This document shows, in pieces, positions 6,306-13,598 of a stretch of 25,597 nucleotides of DNA (position 1 is its first letter; each line of letters begins with the position of its first letter). The notes beneath the pieces were generated by a model. The model was not told the DNA's origin, made no database searches, and saw nothing but the letters and a program-made list of their open reading frames with translations. Source of the DNA: an uncultured Eggerthellaceae bacterium (GTDB lineage Bacteria; Actinomycetota; Coriobacteriia; Coriobacteriales; Eggerthellaceae); assembly GCA_934670115.1 (NCBI GenBank), contig CAKUOV010000035.1, forward strand, positions 1-25,597, written 5' to 3'. A program made the position numbers and the translations under genes.

Positions 6306-8651
6306 ATGGCAAAAGAATATCAAACCACCACTCATGACAAGCCTTGGCGATACGAGACCGAAGACGGCTTGACCGTGACTCGTGGGTCTGCCTGGTCCGG
6401 CCCCGGTTGTCATTTGGGGTGCGGCGTGCTTTTGTACACCGACAAGGATGGCAGGCTCGTCAAAGTCGAAGGCGACCCCGAGAACCCCTTCAATCGCGGG
6501 CGACTGTGCGTGCGCTGCCTGGATGTGATGGAGGCCGTCTACCATAAGGATAGGCTTACAAAGCCTATGAAGCGCGACCCCGCCGATCGCGGGAAAGACA
6601 CCTGGGAGGAGATTACCTGGGATGAGGCCTACGACATCATATCGACCAAGTTTCTGCAGATACGCGAGGAGTCTGGCCCCGAGGCCATAGCGTTTTTCCA
6701 GGGCACGGGCCGAGACATCGCTCCCTGGATTACCCGTTACGCGTGGTCGTTCGGTTCGCCCAACAATGTGTTTGGCATGTCTGGCAATTCCTGCTACGGT
6801 CCCCGTGTCTCCGGATCGATGGCCGTTACGGGATCTTTTTGGGTCGGCGATTACAGCCAGCAGTTTCAGCAGCGCTACGACGATCCTAACTGGAAGTGCC
6901 CAGAGTGCATAGTGGTGTGGGGAAACAACCCTCTGATAACGAACTCCGACGGCCTGTACGGCCATTGGGTTATCGACTGCATGAAGCGCGGCGCTAAAAT
7001 TATCGTCGTCGACCCCCGCCGCATCTGGCTTGCGAACCGCGCAGAGGTGTATCTGCCCGTGCGTCCTGGCACCGACACCGCTTTAGCTCTCGCGATGATC
7101 AACGTCATCATCGGCGAGGATCTCTACGACCATGAGTTCGTCGACAGTTGGTGCTACGGTTTTGCCGAGCTTGCCGCCGCAGCCGAGCCCTGGACCCCCG
7201 AGCGCGCAGCCGAGGTCTGCTGGTGCAGTGCCGAGGATATACGCAAGGCAGCCCGCCTGATCGCGCAGTCGGACGGCTGCGTGAACCAATGGGGCGTTGC
7301 CGTCGACATGCAGAAGCGAGCCATCAACTCCGGCCACGCGATAATCGACATCTTTGCCATCACGGGCAACATCGACAATCCTGGCGGCAACATCTGTCCC
7401 GACTACATTCTGATGTACTTCAACGGATGGGGCAGAGAGTTTCTGGACCCCGAGAAGCGAAAGGATCGTATCGGCGACGACAAGTACCCAATGGTGGCCA
7501 ACGCCTATTCCAAGGCGATGTTCGACTCGGTCGTTGAGGCTATAGACACAGGCGTTCCTCACAAGATGCGCGCCGCGTGGCTTCAGACAGTGAACACCCT
7601 GGTAAACTCCGCCCCCGACCCGGCCTACGTCGTGCGCGCCATGCATAAGCTTGAATTTGTCGCCGCCATCGATTTGTTCATGACCCCGACCATCATGGAG
7701 CTTGCCGACGTTGTCCTGCCTGTCGCGACCTTCACCGAGCGCCAGGGTATTCGAATCGGCGATGGCGTGCAGAGGGCAGAGACCATCAACCGGGCGGTCG
7801 ATCGATCGGGCGAGGGAATCGATGTTCGATCCGATATGCAGGTCAACATGGAGCTCGGTCAGCGTTTCCGCCCCGAGGCCTACCCCTGGACGCGCGTCGA
7901 GGACATGTTCAGCGCGATTTTCGAGGAGACGGGCAAAACCTTCGAGGAGGTCCGCGACCAAGCGCCGGTGTATCTGCCCTTCGAGTACTACAAGTACAAG
8001 TCCGGCAAGCTGCGTCCCGATGGGCAGCCCGGCTTCAACACGCGCACTGGGCGAATTGAGCTGTGGTCTACGTACTACTACTCTTTGGGTCTCGATCCGC
8101 TTCCCACCTACATGGAGCCGGCGCACGGTCCAAAGTCCCCCGAATTCTCGGAGTACCCCGTGGTTTTGACTACCGGCGCAAGAAACTGGTCGCTGTTCCA
8201 TTCAGAGCATCGGCAGATTCCCCGTATGCGCGCGCTGCATCCATTCCCGATAGCTCGCGTGAACGAGAAGCTTGCAGAGCAATTCGGCGTGAAGGACGGG
8301 GACTGGGTCTGGCTTCGCAACCAGTTCGGCCGTTGCAAGCGCAAAATCGTCATCGATTGCGCGGTGATGGACGGCGTGTGTTCCACCGACCACGGCTGGT
8401 GGATGCCGGAACTCGGAAGATCCGAGGACGAGGGCCTGTTCGGTGCGTTCGAGTACAACTGCAACATGCTCTTCAAATTCGATCCGGGCGACTCTGGATT
8501 CGGCGCTGACTACAAGTGCATGCTGTGCACCATCGACAGGTGTACTCCTGAGGAAGCAGGTCTCGTCTCAACCGTAAAGGGCGAGGGTATCCGCAAGGCC
8601 ATCGCCATGGCCGACCACGATGCCGCCCCCGAGACCGTCATCTTGAACTAG
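6306..8651 (+). CDS. Soluble molybdopterin oxidoreductase, catechol dehydroxylase/transhydroxylase-like
   Basis: The start is ATG 6306, where the purine-rich AGAGGAGAGAAGAG precedes it; an in-frame upstream start at 6270 adds only basic filler. The protein has 781 aa and no Tat or Sec signal, so it is cytosolic. The N-terminus carries the FeS site: C35-x3-C39, then G-D-P-E-N-P-F-N-R-G-R-L-C68-V-R-C71. Next comes N-S-C163-Y-G-P-R, the best candidate Mo ligand, then V-V-W-G-N-N-P-L (204-210), V-D-P-R-R (235-239) and R-P-G-T-D (253-257), the standard bis-MGD binding motifs. A dinucleotide-binding C-terminal domain closes it. The N-N-P-L-x-T-N-S-D-G and M-K-R-G-x-K-x-I-V-V-D-P-R style is what I associate with gut Actinobacteria catechol dehydroxylases, which are related to pyrogallol transhydroxylase and acetylene hydratase. 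The small FeS partner, transporters and no membrane anchor fit the soluble branch. The substrate is unknown. Confidence 0.85.
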   Translation: MAKEYQTTTHDKPWRYETEDGLTVTRGSAWSGPGCHLGCGVLLYTDKDGRLVKVEGDPENPFNRGRLCVRCLDVMEAVYHKDRLTKPMKRDPADRGKDTWEEITWDEAYDIISTKFLQIREESGPEAIAFFQGTGRDIAPWITRYAWSFGSPNNVFGMSGNSCYGPRVSGSMAVTGSFWVGDYSQQFQQRYDDPNWKCPECIVVWGNNPLITNSDGLYGHWVIDCMKRGAKIIVVDPRRIWLANRAEVYLPVRPGTDTALALAMINVIIGEDLYDHEFVDSWCYGFAELAAAAEPWTPERAAEVCWCSAEDIRKAARLIAQSDGCVNQWGVAVDMQKRAINSGHAIIDIFAITGNIDNPGGNICPDYILMYFNGWGREFLDPEKRKDRIGDDKYPMVANAYSKAMFDSVVEAIDTGVPHKMRAAWLQTVNTLVNSAPDPAYVVRAMHKLEFVAAIDLFMTPTIMELADVVLPVATFTERQGIRIGDGVQRAETINRAVDRSGEGIDVRSDMQVNMELGQRFRPEAYPWTRVEDMFSAIFEETGKTFEEVRDQAPVYLPFEYYKYKSGKLRPDGQPGFNTRTGRIELWSTYYYSLGLDPLPTYMEPAHGPKSPEFSEYPVVLTTGARNWSLFHSEHRQIPRMRALHPFPIARVNEKLAEQFGVKDGDWVWLRNQFGRCKRKIVIDCAVMDGVCSTDHGWWMPELGRSEDEGLFGAFEYNCNMLFKFDPGDSGFGADYKCMLCTIDRCTPEEAGLVSTVKGEGIRKAIAMADHDAAPETVILN

Positions 8652-8685
8652 CGGGCTGCGGAAGAGAAGAAAGGAACCGATCGAC

Positions 8686-9027
8686 ATGTCCATCAAGGGT
8701 ATTCTCGTAGACTACTACTACTGCTCAGGCTGCCATACCTGCGAGATTGCATGCGCTGTCTCGCACGATCTGCCAAACGATAAAGCCGGCGTTGTTCTGA
8801 CGCACGTTGGTCCGTGGGAGGCCTCCGACGGAACCTGGGTAGAGGATTTTATCCCGCATTTCACCAAGAACTGCAACTTGTGCCAAGGAGGCGAGGCGGC
8901 CCATGACGGCCGACCGATGTGCGCCCATCATTGTCAGTCCGAGTGCATCAAATTCGGCGATATCGAGAAACTCGCAATCGAACTCGCTGAGAAGCCCAAC
9001 CAGGTGCTTTTCTCACTGGACGACTAG
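8686..9027 (+). CDS. 4Fe-4S electron-transfer subunit of the molybdoenzyme
   Basis: ATG 8686 follows AAAGGA; it starts 34 bp after the molybdoenzyme stop. The 113-aa protein has an N-terminal cluster motif C13-x2-C16-x2-C19-x3-C23 (Y-C-S-G-C-H-T-C-E-I-A-C). A second Cys set in the middle (C-N-L-C, then C-A-H-H-C-Q-S-E-C) gives enough ligands for a second cluster. It is much shorter than the about 200-aa four-cluster DmsB type. It resembles the small FeS subunit of transhydroxylase-like and soluble dehydroxylase enzymes. It should carry electrons from a cytosolic donor to the molybdoenzyme, and no membrane anchor is encoded in the operon. Confidence 0.85.
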   Translation: MSIKGILVDYYYCSGCHTCEIACAVSHDLPNDKAGVVLTHVGPWEASDGTWVEDFIPHFTKNCNLCQGGEAAHDGRPMCAHHCQSECIKFGDIEKLAIELAEKPNQVLFSLDD

Positions 9028-9036
9028 CTATTGTTC

Positions 9037-9057
9037 CAAGCCGGTACAAACGGCTTG
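9037..9057 (+). other. Intra-operon hairpin before second zinc-ribbon gene
   Basis: CAAGCCG and CGGCTTG form a perfect 7-bp stem with loop GTACAAA, 10 bp after the FeS-subunit stop. A self-complementary AAAGCCGGCTTT follows about 18 bp later. No T-tract is present. It probably tunes read-through or mRNA decay between the enzyme genes and the downstream zinc-ribbon/transporter genes. Confidence 0.45.
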
Positions 9058-9137
9058 TAGGTAAAAATTCAAAGCCGGCTTTCCTGGCAAGCGAAAGCCC
9101 AGTCAGAAAAGCTGGCCGATGATAAAAGGAGGTCCCT

Positions 9138-9350
9138 ATGTGCTTCAGACCAGCCGCAATCACTAAATCCTGCCCCGAGTGCGGGGCCGATGTCGACTCT
9201 CTTGCCTCCGAGTGCCCCGCGTGCGGGGCTGCTCTTGGGGGCGGGGTGCCGGGTATGCCCTCGATCCCGGGCGCGCCCGCTGCGCCCGGGGCGCCTGCGG
9301 CTCCTGGTGGCGTGCCCGCCATGCCTGCGGCACCGGGTATCCTGAAGTAG
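9138..9350 (+). CDS. 70-aa zinc-ribbon protein with Pro/Ala/Gly-rich tail
   Basis: ATG 9138 is preceded by AAAGGAGGT. The protein opens M-C-F-R-P-A-A and has one zinc ribbon, C12-P-E-C15-G and C26-P-A-C29-G. The remaining 40 residues are low-complexity: G-A-P-A-A-P-G and related units in near-repeat, probably disordered. It differs from the first zinc-ribbon protein of the operon in lacking the extra N-terminal CX2C series, but shares size, M-C start, ribbon and Pro-rich tail. Function is unknown. A role as accessory or scaffold to the molybdoenzyme/FeS pair or to the following transporter is inferred only from the conserved-looking placement. Confidence 0.8.
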   Translation: MCFRPAAITKSCPECGADVDSLASECPACGAALGGGVPGMPSIPGAPAAPGAPAAPGGVPAMPAAPGILK

Positions 9351-9449
9351 GTTTTGCAACCGCTCAGAGATCGACGCAAGGGGATAGAGGCGTCGACCCG
9401 GGCGGCCGGTAAGGCTATCATTACATTTTTTACAACGTATGGAGGGGAA

Positions 9450-10883
9450 ATGAAAGAAGAGACTTGCGCCTGCGCCCCGGCGAGGAACTTTTCGGGCAAG
9501 CAGCTTCTTGGCTTCGGCCTGGGAATCGCGTCCCTGGTCATTTTGTTTCTCGCGCCCGAAAGCGCTAATCTTAGCCACGAAGCTCTGACCTCTATAGGCG
9601 TTTTGCTTTGCTGTGTTTTCATGTGGTTTTTTGGAAGTATGTCCACTGGCGTCGTCGGCGTCCTTGGTTGCTTTCTGCTCTTCATCTTGGACGTTCAGCC
9701 GACGTTCCAAAGTGCGTTCAGCGGCTTCACCACGACCACGGCGTGGTTCATTTTGGCTGTGTACTGTATGACTGCCTACATGCAATACAGCACCTTGGGG
9801 CTTCGACTGACCAAGAGGTTTATCTTGTGGGCCGGAGCCGATTCGAGAAAGCTCGTGCTGGCCATCATGGTCGTTACGGCCCTTTGCTCCGCGTTTATGA
9901 CCGATACGGGTGCCGTCGCTCTATCCTTGAGCTTTAGCGTCCCGTTGCTCAAGCTCGTTGGAGCGAAGAAAGATAACTCCAACCTCGGTAAGTGCCTCAT
10001 GATCGGAATCTGCATAGCAGCCTGCATCGGTGGTTTCACGACGCCGTGCGGACACTCCCTAAACGTCTTGAGCTTGGGCTTGCTCCAAACCCAGCTTGGA
10101 ATCAGCGTAGGGTTCCTGACCTGGATGGCCTACGGCGTCCCGTGCGCCATCGTGGTCCTTCCTGTTGCATGGGCGTGCCTTGTCAAGGTGTTCCCGCCGG
10201 AGAACGTTCGCCAAGAGCAAATTGATGCCATACTGAAAGACCAGTTCGGGACAGGTGGATTCACGAAGGTCGATGCGAAGTGTCTTGTTATGATGATTCT
10301 GCTTCCCGTGTTGTGGATTGCGGGCAACTGGGTGCCGTTCTTAAACGCTACCGTTGTATCCATCTTCGGCATGCTGATGCTGTTCGTCCCCGGTATGGGC
10401 ATTCTGAAATGGAAGGAATTCGAGGGGCTCGTGAGCTGGAATCTGTTTTTGTTCTTCGGCGGCGTGCTCAGCATCGGGGCGGCTATCACTGCCACGGGTG
10501 CCGCAGACTTCATGGCAAGCGTGTTCTTGAACTCCGGAATCACCAATCTTCCAGTTCTAGCCGCGCTCCTTTTGATTGGCGCGGTCCTGTACCTGCTCCA
10601 TACCGTGTGTCCCACCGCTCCTGCATGGTGCGCCATTCTGTTGCCTCCTCTGTTCACCTATGCGACTACGGTCGGTATCTCGCCGTTTGTGCCTGCGTTC
10701 ATGATCGTCTCCCTGATGGCGGGAAGCTACCTTGTGCCGCTTTGCCCGGCTATGAGCATGACTTACGACCACGGATACTACAAGTTTGGGGAGATGGCGC
10801 GTTCGGGTGTCATCTCATCGATCGTTCTTGTTGCTGTCGTTGTCTTGTGGTCGTTCCTTCTGGGCGGCGTCCTTGTGATATAG
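9450..10883 (+). CDS. SLC13/DASS-like anion transporter
   Basis: The start ATG 9450 sits four bases after GGAGGGG; a longer frame to 9354 lacks a good site. The 477-aa protein has 11-13 hydrophobic segments. Family signs are the first re-entrant loop around M-T-D-T-G-A-V-A-L-S, the I-G-G-F-T-T-P-C-G motif about residue 190-200, and C-P-T-A-P-A-W-C-A in the last third, resembling the paired SNT/SPT-type anion and sodium sites of the divalent anion:Na+ symporter family (usual 450-500 aa). As the last gene of the operon it gives the pathway a second carrier, perhaps for product export or for a different substrate species. It is an inner-membrane protein with unknown specificity. Confidence 0.8.
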   Translation: MKEETCACAPARNFSGKQLLGFGLGIASLVILFLAPESANLSHEALTSIGVLLCCVFMWFFGSMSTGVVGVLGCFLLFILDVQPTFQSAFSGFTTTTAWFILAVYCMTAYMQYSTLGLRLTKRFILWAGADSRKLVLAIMVVTALCSAFMTDTGAVALSLSFSVPLLKLVGAKKDNSNLGKCLMIGICIAACIGGFTTPCGHSLNVLSLGLLQTQLGISVGFLTWMAYGVPCAIVVLPVAWACLVKVFPPENVRQEQIDAILKDQFGTGGFTKVDAKCLVMMILLPVLWIAGNWVPFLNATVVSIFGMLMLFVPGMGILKWKEFEGLVSWNLFLFFGGVLSIGAAITATGAADFMASVFLNSGITNLPVLAALLLIGAVLYLLHTVCPTAPAWCAILLPPLFTYATTVGISPFVPAFMIVSLMAGSYLVPLCPAMSMTYDHGYYKFGEMARSGVISSIVLVAVVVLWSFLLGGVLVI

Positions 10884-10943
10884 GATGTAGGTAGACGGGC
10901 TTTGGAACAGGATATCCAATAACGTGAGCACGAAAAGCATTGT

Positions 10944-10975
10944 AAAGGCGCGTCCGAGTAATTGGGCGCGCCTTT
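10944..10975 (+). terminator. Intrinsic terminator of the permease-molybdoenzyme operon
   Basis: AAAGGCGCG (from 10944) pairs with CGCGCCTTT (ending 10975), and the stem extends to 12 bp with a G-U pair around loop GAGTAATT. The downstream T content is modest (GCGTTTCTTG). It lies 60 bp after the last gene of the operon, as expected for its terminator. Confidence 0.65.
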
Positions 10976-11951
10976 GCGTTTCTTGACTCATTAGCCTGTC
11001 TGGTGCGCGAAGCGCGGCGGAAAAAATAACCACCTGCTATGTGGGTGCGTATTGGAAGCTTCGCCCTTGCATCATGGTAAACCGGGCAAGCAGCCTGTTG
11101 CGCACGAAGCGAATGCGCAAGCATCGCATTGCGTCCGCACCAGAGCATGGGTGAAAGACCGCTTGCAACCAATATTGCGATTCCCTGTGAGGAGGCATTC
11201 CGTCGGCTTTGCGGCTATCTGCGTTCCTTGACCTTATAGGCGCTGTGCAAGTCATCCTTTTGAGGGCGGTTCGTGATTGATACTAAGGCTCGGCTATCGT
11301 GTGCATGCCCGTCGATCGACGTCCTTCTTCTATTATTTGAGTATAGCGCGTTTTGATGCCCGTCGCAGATACATCCTCCATGCGAGTTTAGAAATGTTCG
11401 CAAATACGGCTGGTGTTTTTCCCAGGAGCATTTTGCAATCCGTTCGCTCTAATTTGTATGTATTGGAGCATGGCATCATATGTGCGAGCGATCGCACGTG
11501 ACATGGGGGTCAGAGCACGAGATCTTATGGACACAAGATAGCTGCGAGTCGGTCGGGGTTCGGGCAATTTATCGCTTAAATTGGCGAAAGTACGGACGTA
11601 AAACGTGGTTTTTTGGAGAAAATACGGCGGAACTTCTGTTTTCGGCTCATTCTCCTTCGCGATTGCGGAGAACCGTGCCGCTGGTAGAGTTGAGCAAAAT
11701 CGGCATACCAGACAAGGCGCGGCTTAGCTGCCGGCAGCCTAAAAATCTCAAGCCTTCGACTCCCGTGCCGCCTTTGGTTGCGCAAGGGGTGCGTGAAATG
11801 GTTTCGTTCTAGAGTGCCGTGCTAGGGCATTGTTTTGATTTCGAACGGAGTCCTTTTATGAATAGAAAGGTCGGGTCCCCTCCTTTTGATGAGGGAACCA
11901 GATCGTGGCTTGAAGGTTGTCTGGCCTTGTCTGTGGCTCTTCGAAATACTT
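10976..11951. other. Gene-poor region of about 1 kb
   Basis: No frame here has a convincing ribosome site, family or codon pattern. It contains one copy of a 67-bp palindrome-bearing repeat (11569-11635). A 110-codon plus frame (11480-11812) runs through that repeat and is probably not a gene. The short stretch near 11755-11780 resembles a tRNA T-arm 3' half but lacks a matching acceptor stem. The region separates two operons that end towards each other and may be decayed DNA from a lost gene. Confidence 0.5.
11569..11635 (+). repeat. 67-bp dispersed repeat, copy 1
   Basis: By eye, 62 of 67 positions match 22195-22261 in the same orientation. The core is near-palindromic (CGCYTAAATTGGCG) and continues GACGTAAAACGTG and a T6 run. 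This copy lacks the left half of the longer hairpin present in copy 2, and no ATPase gene lies beside it. Confidence 0.8.
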
Positions 11952-12635
11952 CTATTGCAGGACGCAAGCAACCAGCTGGGTAACGCAACGATAAAACGGA
12001 TGGCTCGTTTTATCTGCAAGCTGCTGAGCGAACAACGGCATCCAAGCAAGGGCATGTTCTTCGAAAAATCGAAGATACGCGTCTTCGGGAGAGCCGCCAG
12101 GATAGGACTCTGCAGAAACCGCACCCTGGGGCGGCTCGATGATTCCCGCAGCGAGGGAGGCAAGGTGCTGAAGCAGTTCGAGCTCGGTGGCAACATGATC
12201 TAGGGGCTCGTTCGTCCCTTCGGGCCGACCTAAGCCGCAGCATGCCATGAAACGCTCGACCGACACGGAATATGGGTTCACAAACAGCAACCCATCCACG
12301 CCATCGTCATCCGCCCGCCAAATCCCCTCATAGGGAGACACCGCAGGCTCGGGAGGACCTACAAACAGACGCGTCGCCTCGGCCCTAAGCCCATGAAACA
12401 GCGCATCTTCATCGCTGCTTTCGCCGCGAAGCTCCTGCAATCCGCGAGACAGCATGGGTTTATCTGCGTCGATGGCGACAGCCACCTCCGCTGCCGCATC
12501 GGCCCACTCTCCCGATGCGGCAGCTTCGGAGAGCTCCCTTGTCGGATAGCGGAGGGAGAAAGCCAAAAACTCTAGAACAGAGGCGCGAAGCGCCCATTCA
12601 TCCGCGCGCGCGGAGGCGCTAGTCAGCATCGACAC
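11952..12635 (-). CDS. TorD/DmsD-family molybdoenzyme maturation chaperone
   Basis: The start is taken as GTG 12635 because AAAGGGGG lies about seven bases upstream; ATG 12629 is the alternative. The 227-aa protein is all-helical in character, soluble and cytoplasmic. It has the family layout: an N-terminal L-x-F-L-A-F-S-L-R-Y-P helix, then in the centre F-V-G-P-P-E-P-A-V-S-P-Y-E-G (compare the conserved P-x-x-P-Y/W-E-S motif), and a terminal E-x-x-x-L-x-x-L helix series. TorD-like proteins bind the Tat leader and apo-form of DMSO/TMAO-reductase-type enzymes while Moco is inserted. It is the last gene of the minus-strand reductase cluster and overlaps the previous gene by 17 bp, so its client is most likely the Tat-bearing catalytic subunit at 15440-17917. 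Confidence 0.85.
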   Translation of the reverse strand: MSMLTSASARADEWALRASVLEFLAFSLRYPTRELSEAAASGEWADAAAEVAVAIDADKPMLSRGLQELRGESSDEDALFHGLRAEATRLFVGPPEPAVSPYEGIWRADDDGVDGLLFVNPYSVSVERFMACCGLGRPEGTNEPLDHVATELELLQHLASLAAGIIEPPQGAVSAESYPGGSPEDAYLRFFEEHALAWMPLFAQQLADKTSHPFYRCVTQLVACVLQ

Positions 12636-13071
12636 GGGATGCCCCCTTTCTCTTAATCAGGGCGAAAAGCCACCTCCAGTGCAATGCGAGGTGGACGATG
12701 ATCAGGGCGAACAGCACTTTCGCCGAAGCCGCGTGCAGGGGGTTCCAGAAATAATACCCTTCCGCGTAAAGTCCGAAGGTCGGCAAGAGGGCCCCTGAGA
12801 TCATAAGCCCCGAAACCGTGCAGACGGCAAGCGCGACAAACAGCAGCGTATCGACAATCAGGCTGCCCGCCCCCGCCTTGGATAAAGGCTTCGCAGCAGG
12901 GCGCAGGGTCTGGGGGAGCCAGTCTGCATGCTGGGCGACGTGGACCAAAAACACCAAGGCGACAGCTGCGCCCAGCCATTCGTGCGCGCCGATACCTGTC
13001 GCGGCAGGGAAAGAGGCGATCGCATACGCAAGAAGGGCCAGCGCATCGACGACCAGTCGCTTAACATCCAT
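12619..13071 (-). CDS. DUF4405-like membrane protein, probable b-type cytochrome
   Basis: ATG 13071 is chosen because AAGGGGGG is six bases upstream; a GTG at 13098 has no such site. The 150-aa protein has four hydrophobic helices. Histidines H30, H44, H48, H113, H127 and H131 lie within or near the helices, with H-V-A-Q-H and H-L-A-L-H spacings suited to two heme b groups, as in DUF4405/cytochrome b561-like proteins. It overlaps the upstream cytochrome-like gene by 11 bp and the downstream torD-like gene by 17 bp, so the three are translationally coupled. It probably takes electrons from the quinone pool to the adjacent periplasmic redox protein. Confidence 0.75.
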   Translation of the reverse strand: MDVKRLVVDALALLAYAIASFPAATGIGAHEWLGAAVALVFLVHVAQHADWLPQTLRPAAKPLSKAGAGSLIVDTLLFVALAVCTVSGLMISGALLPTFGLYAEGYYFWNPLHAASAKVLFALIIVHLALHWRWLFALIKRKGASRVDAD

Positions 13072-13480
13072 CGGAGCCCCCCTTCGAGGTATCGTCACCT
13101 TGTGCTTCTCGCTCGATGCGTTTTTTGCCCGAGAGGCCCTTCACGGAAAGGACGAGGGTCACCACAAGGAAGACGGGTGCCAAAATCCACAGGTTCAAGC
13201 TTGCATCCGACGCATGGCGATAGTGCCCCCGAAGCGTGTCCCAGGCATGGCACTGGGCCGAGGCGCAACCCGTTTCGGGACAGATCATTTCGGATGCGCC
13301 GTCGGGTTCGGGGATCGCGTCGGGTCCATGGCATGTGCTTGCCATGCAGCCGACAGCCGGACAGGGCGAGGTGGCCTCAAGTGCCTTGATGGCGGTCGCC
13401 GGTTCGGCCAAACGGCCCACTCCGAACACGCAAGCGCATATGACCAGGAAAAACAACGTTGTAAGAATCGCTTTCTTCAA
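13061..13480 (-). CDS. Membrane-bound redox protein with two CX4CH motifs
   Basis: I place the start at TTG 13480, preceded by AAAGAGG, because the hydrophobic N-terminal helix (residues 4-22) begins there; an ATG at 13606 would add 42 residues that cross a terminator. The 139-aa product has an exported loop between two membrane helices (4-22 and about 93-110). The loop holds two copies of C-P-x2-G-C-x4-C-H: C40...C45-x4-C50-H51 and C67...C72-x4-C77-H78, plus H86 and H89. CX4CH is a known non-standard heme c site (for example in cytochromes c3), so this is probably a small diheme cytochrome. Alternatively the Cys/His pairs bind FeS or zinc. It sits upstream of the DUF4405 protein. Confidence 0.7.
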   Translation of the reverse strand: MKKAILTTLFFLVICACVFGVGRLAEPATAIKALEATSPCPAVGCMASTCHGPDAIPEPDGASEMICPETGCASAQCHAWDTLRGHYRHASDASLNLWILAPVFLVVTLVLSVKGLSGKKRIEREAQGDDTSKGGSDGC

Positions 13481-13536
13481 GGCAACCTCTTTACACGCAT
13501 ACGATGGCGATAGCCGAAAAGGCTGTCGTTTTGACC

Positions 13537-13578
13537 AAAAAAGCGCAGGAAGGGGCAAGGATATGCGCCTCCCTGCGC
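13537..13578 (-). terminator. Intrinsic terminator between NrfD gene and cytochrome gene
   Basis: Read on the minus strand, GCGCAGGGA pairs with TTCCTGCGC (9 bp, one G-U), followed directly by TTTTTTGG. It lies just after the NrfD stop at 13599, inside the reductase gene cluster. It should end or attenuate transcription so that the three downstream genes are made at a lower level or from their own promoter. Confidence 0.7.
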
Positions 13579-13598
13579 AAGGAGGGTTGAAAGAGGGG

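Noticed and set aside
11640..11785. Possible tRNA remnant (GGTAGAG-like D-arm and TTCGACTCCCG-like T-arm)
   Set aside because: No complementary acceptor or T-stem could be formed, and the arms are too far apart for a tRNA.
11480..11812. 110-codon plus-strand open frame
   Set aside because: It lacks a ribosome site and runs through the 67-bp palindromic repeat; the amino-acid pattern comes from the repeat and shows no family.
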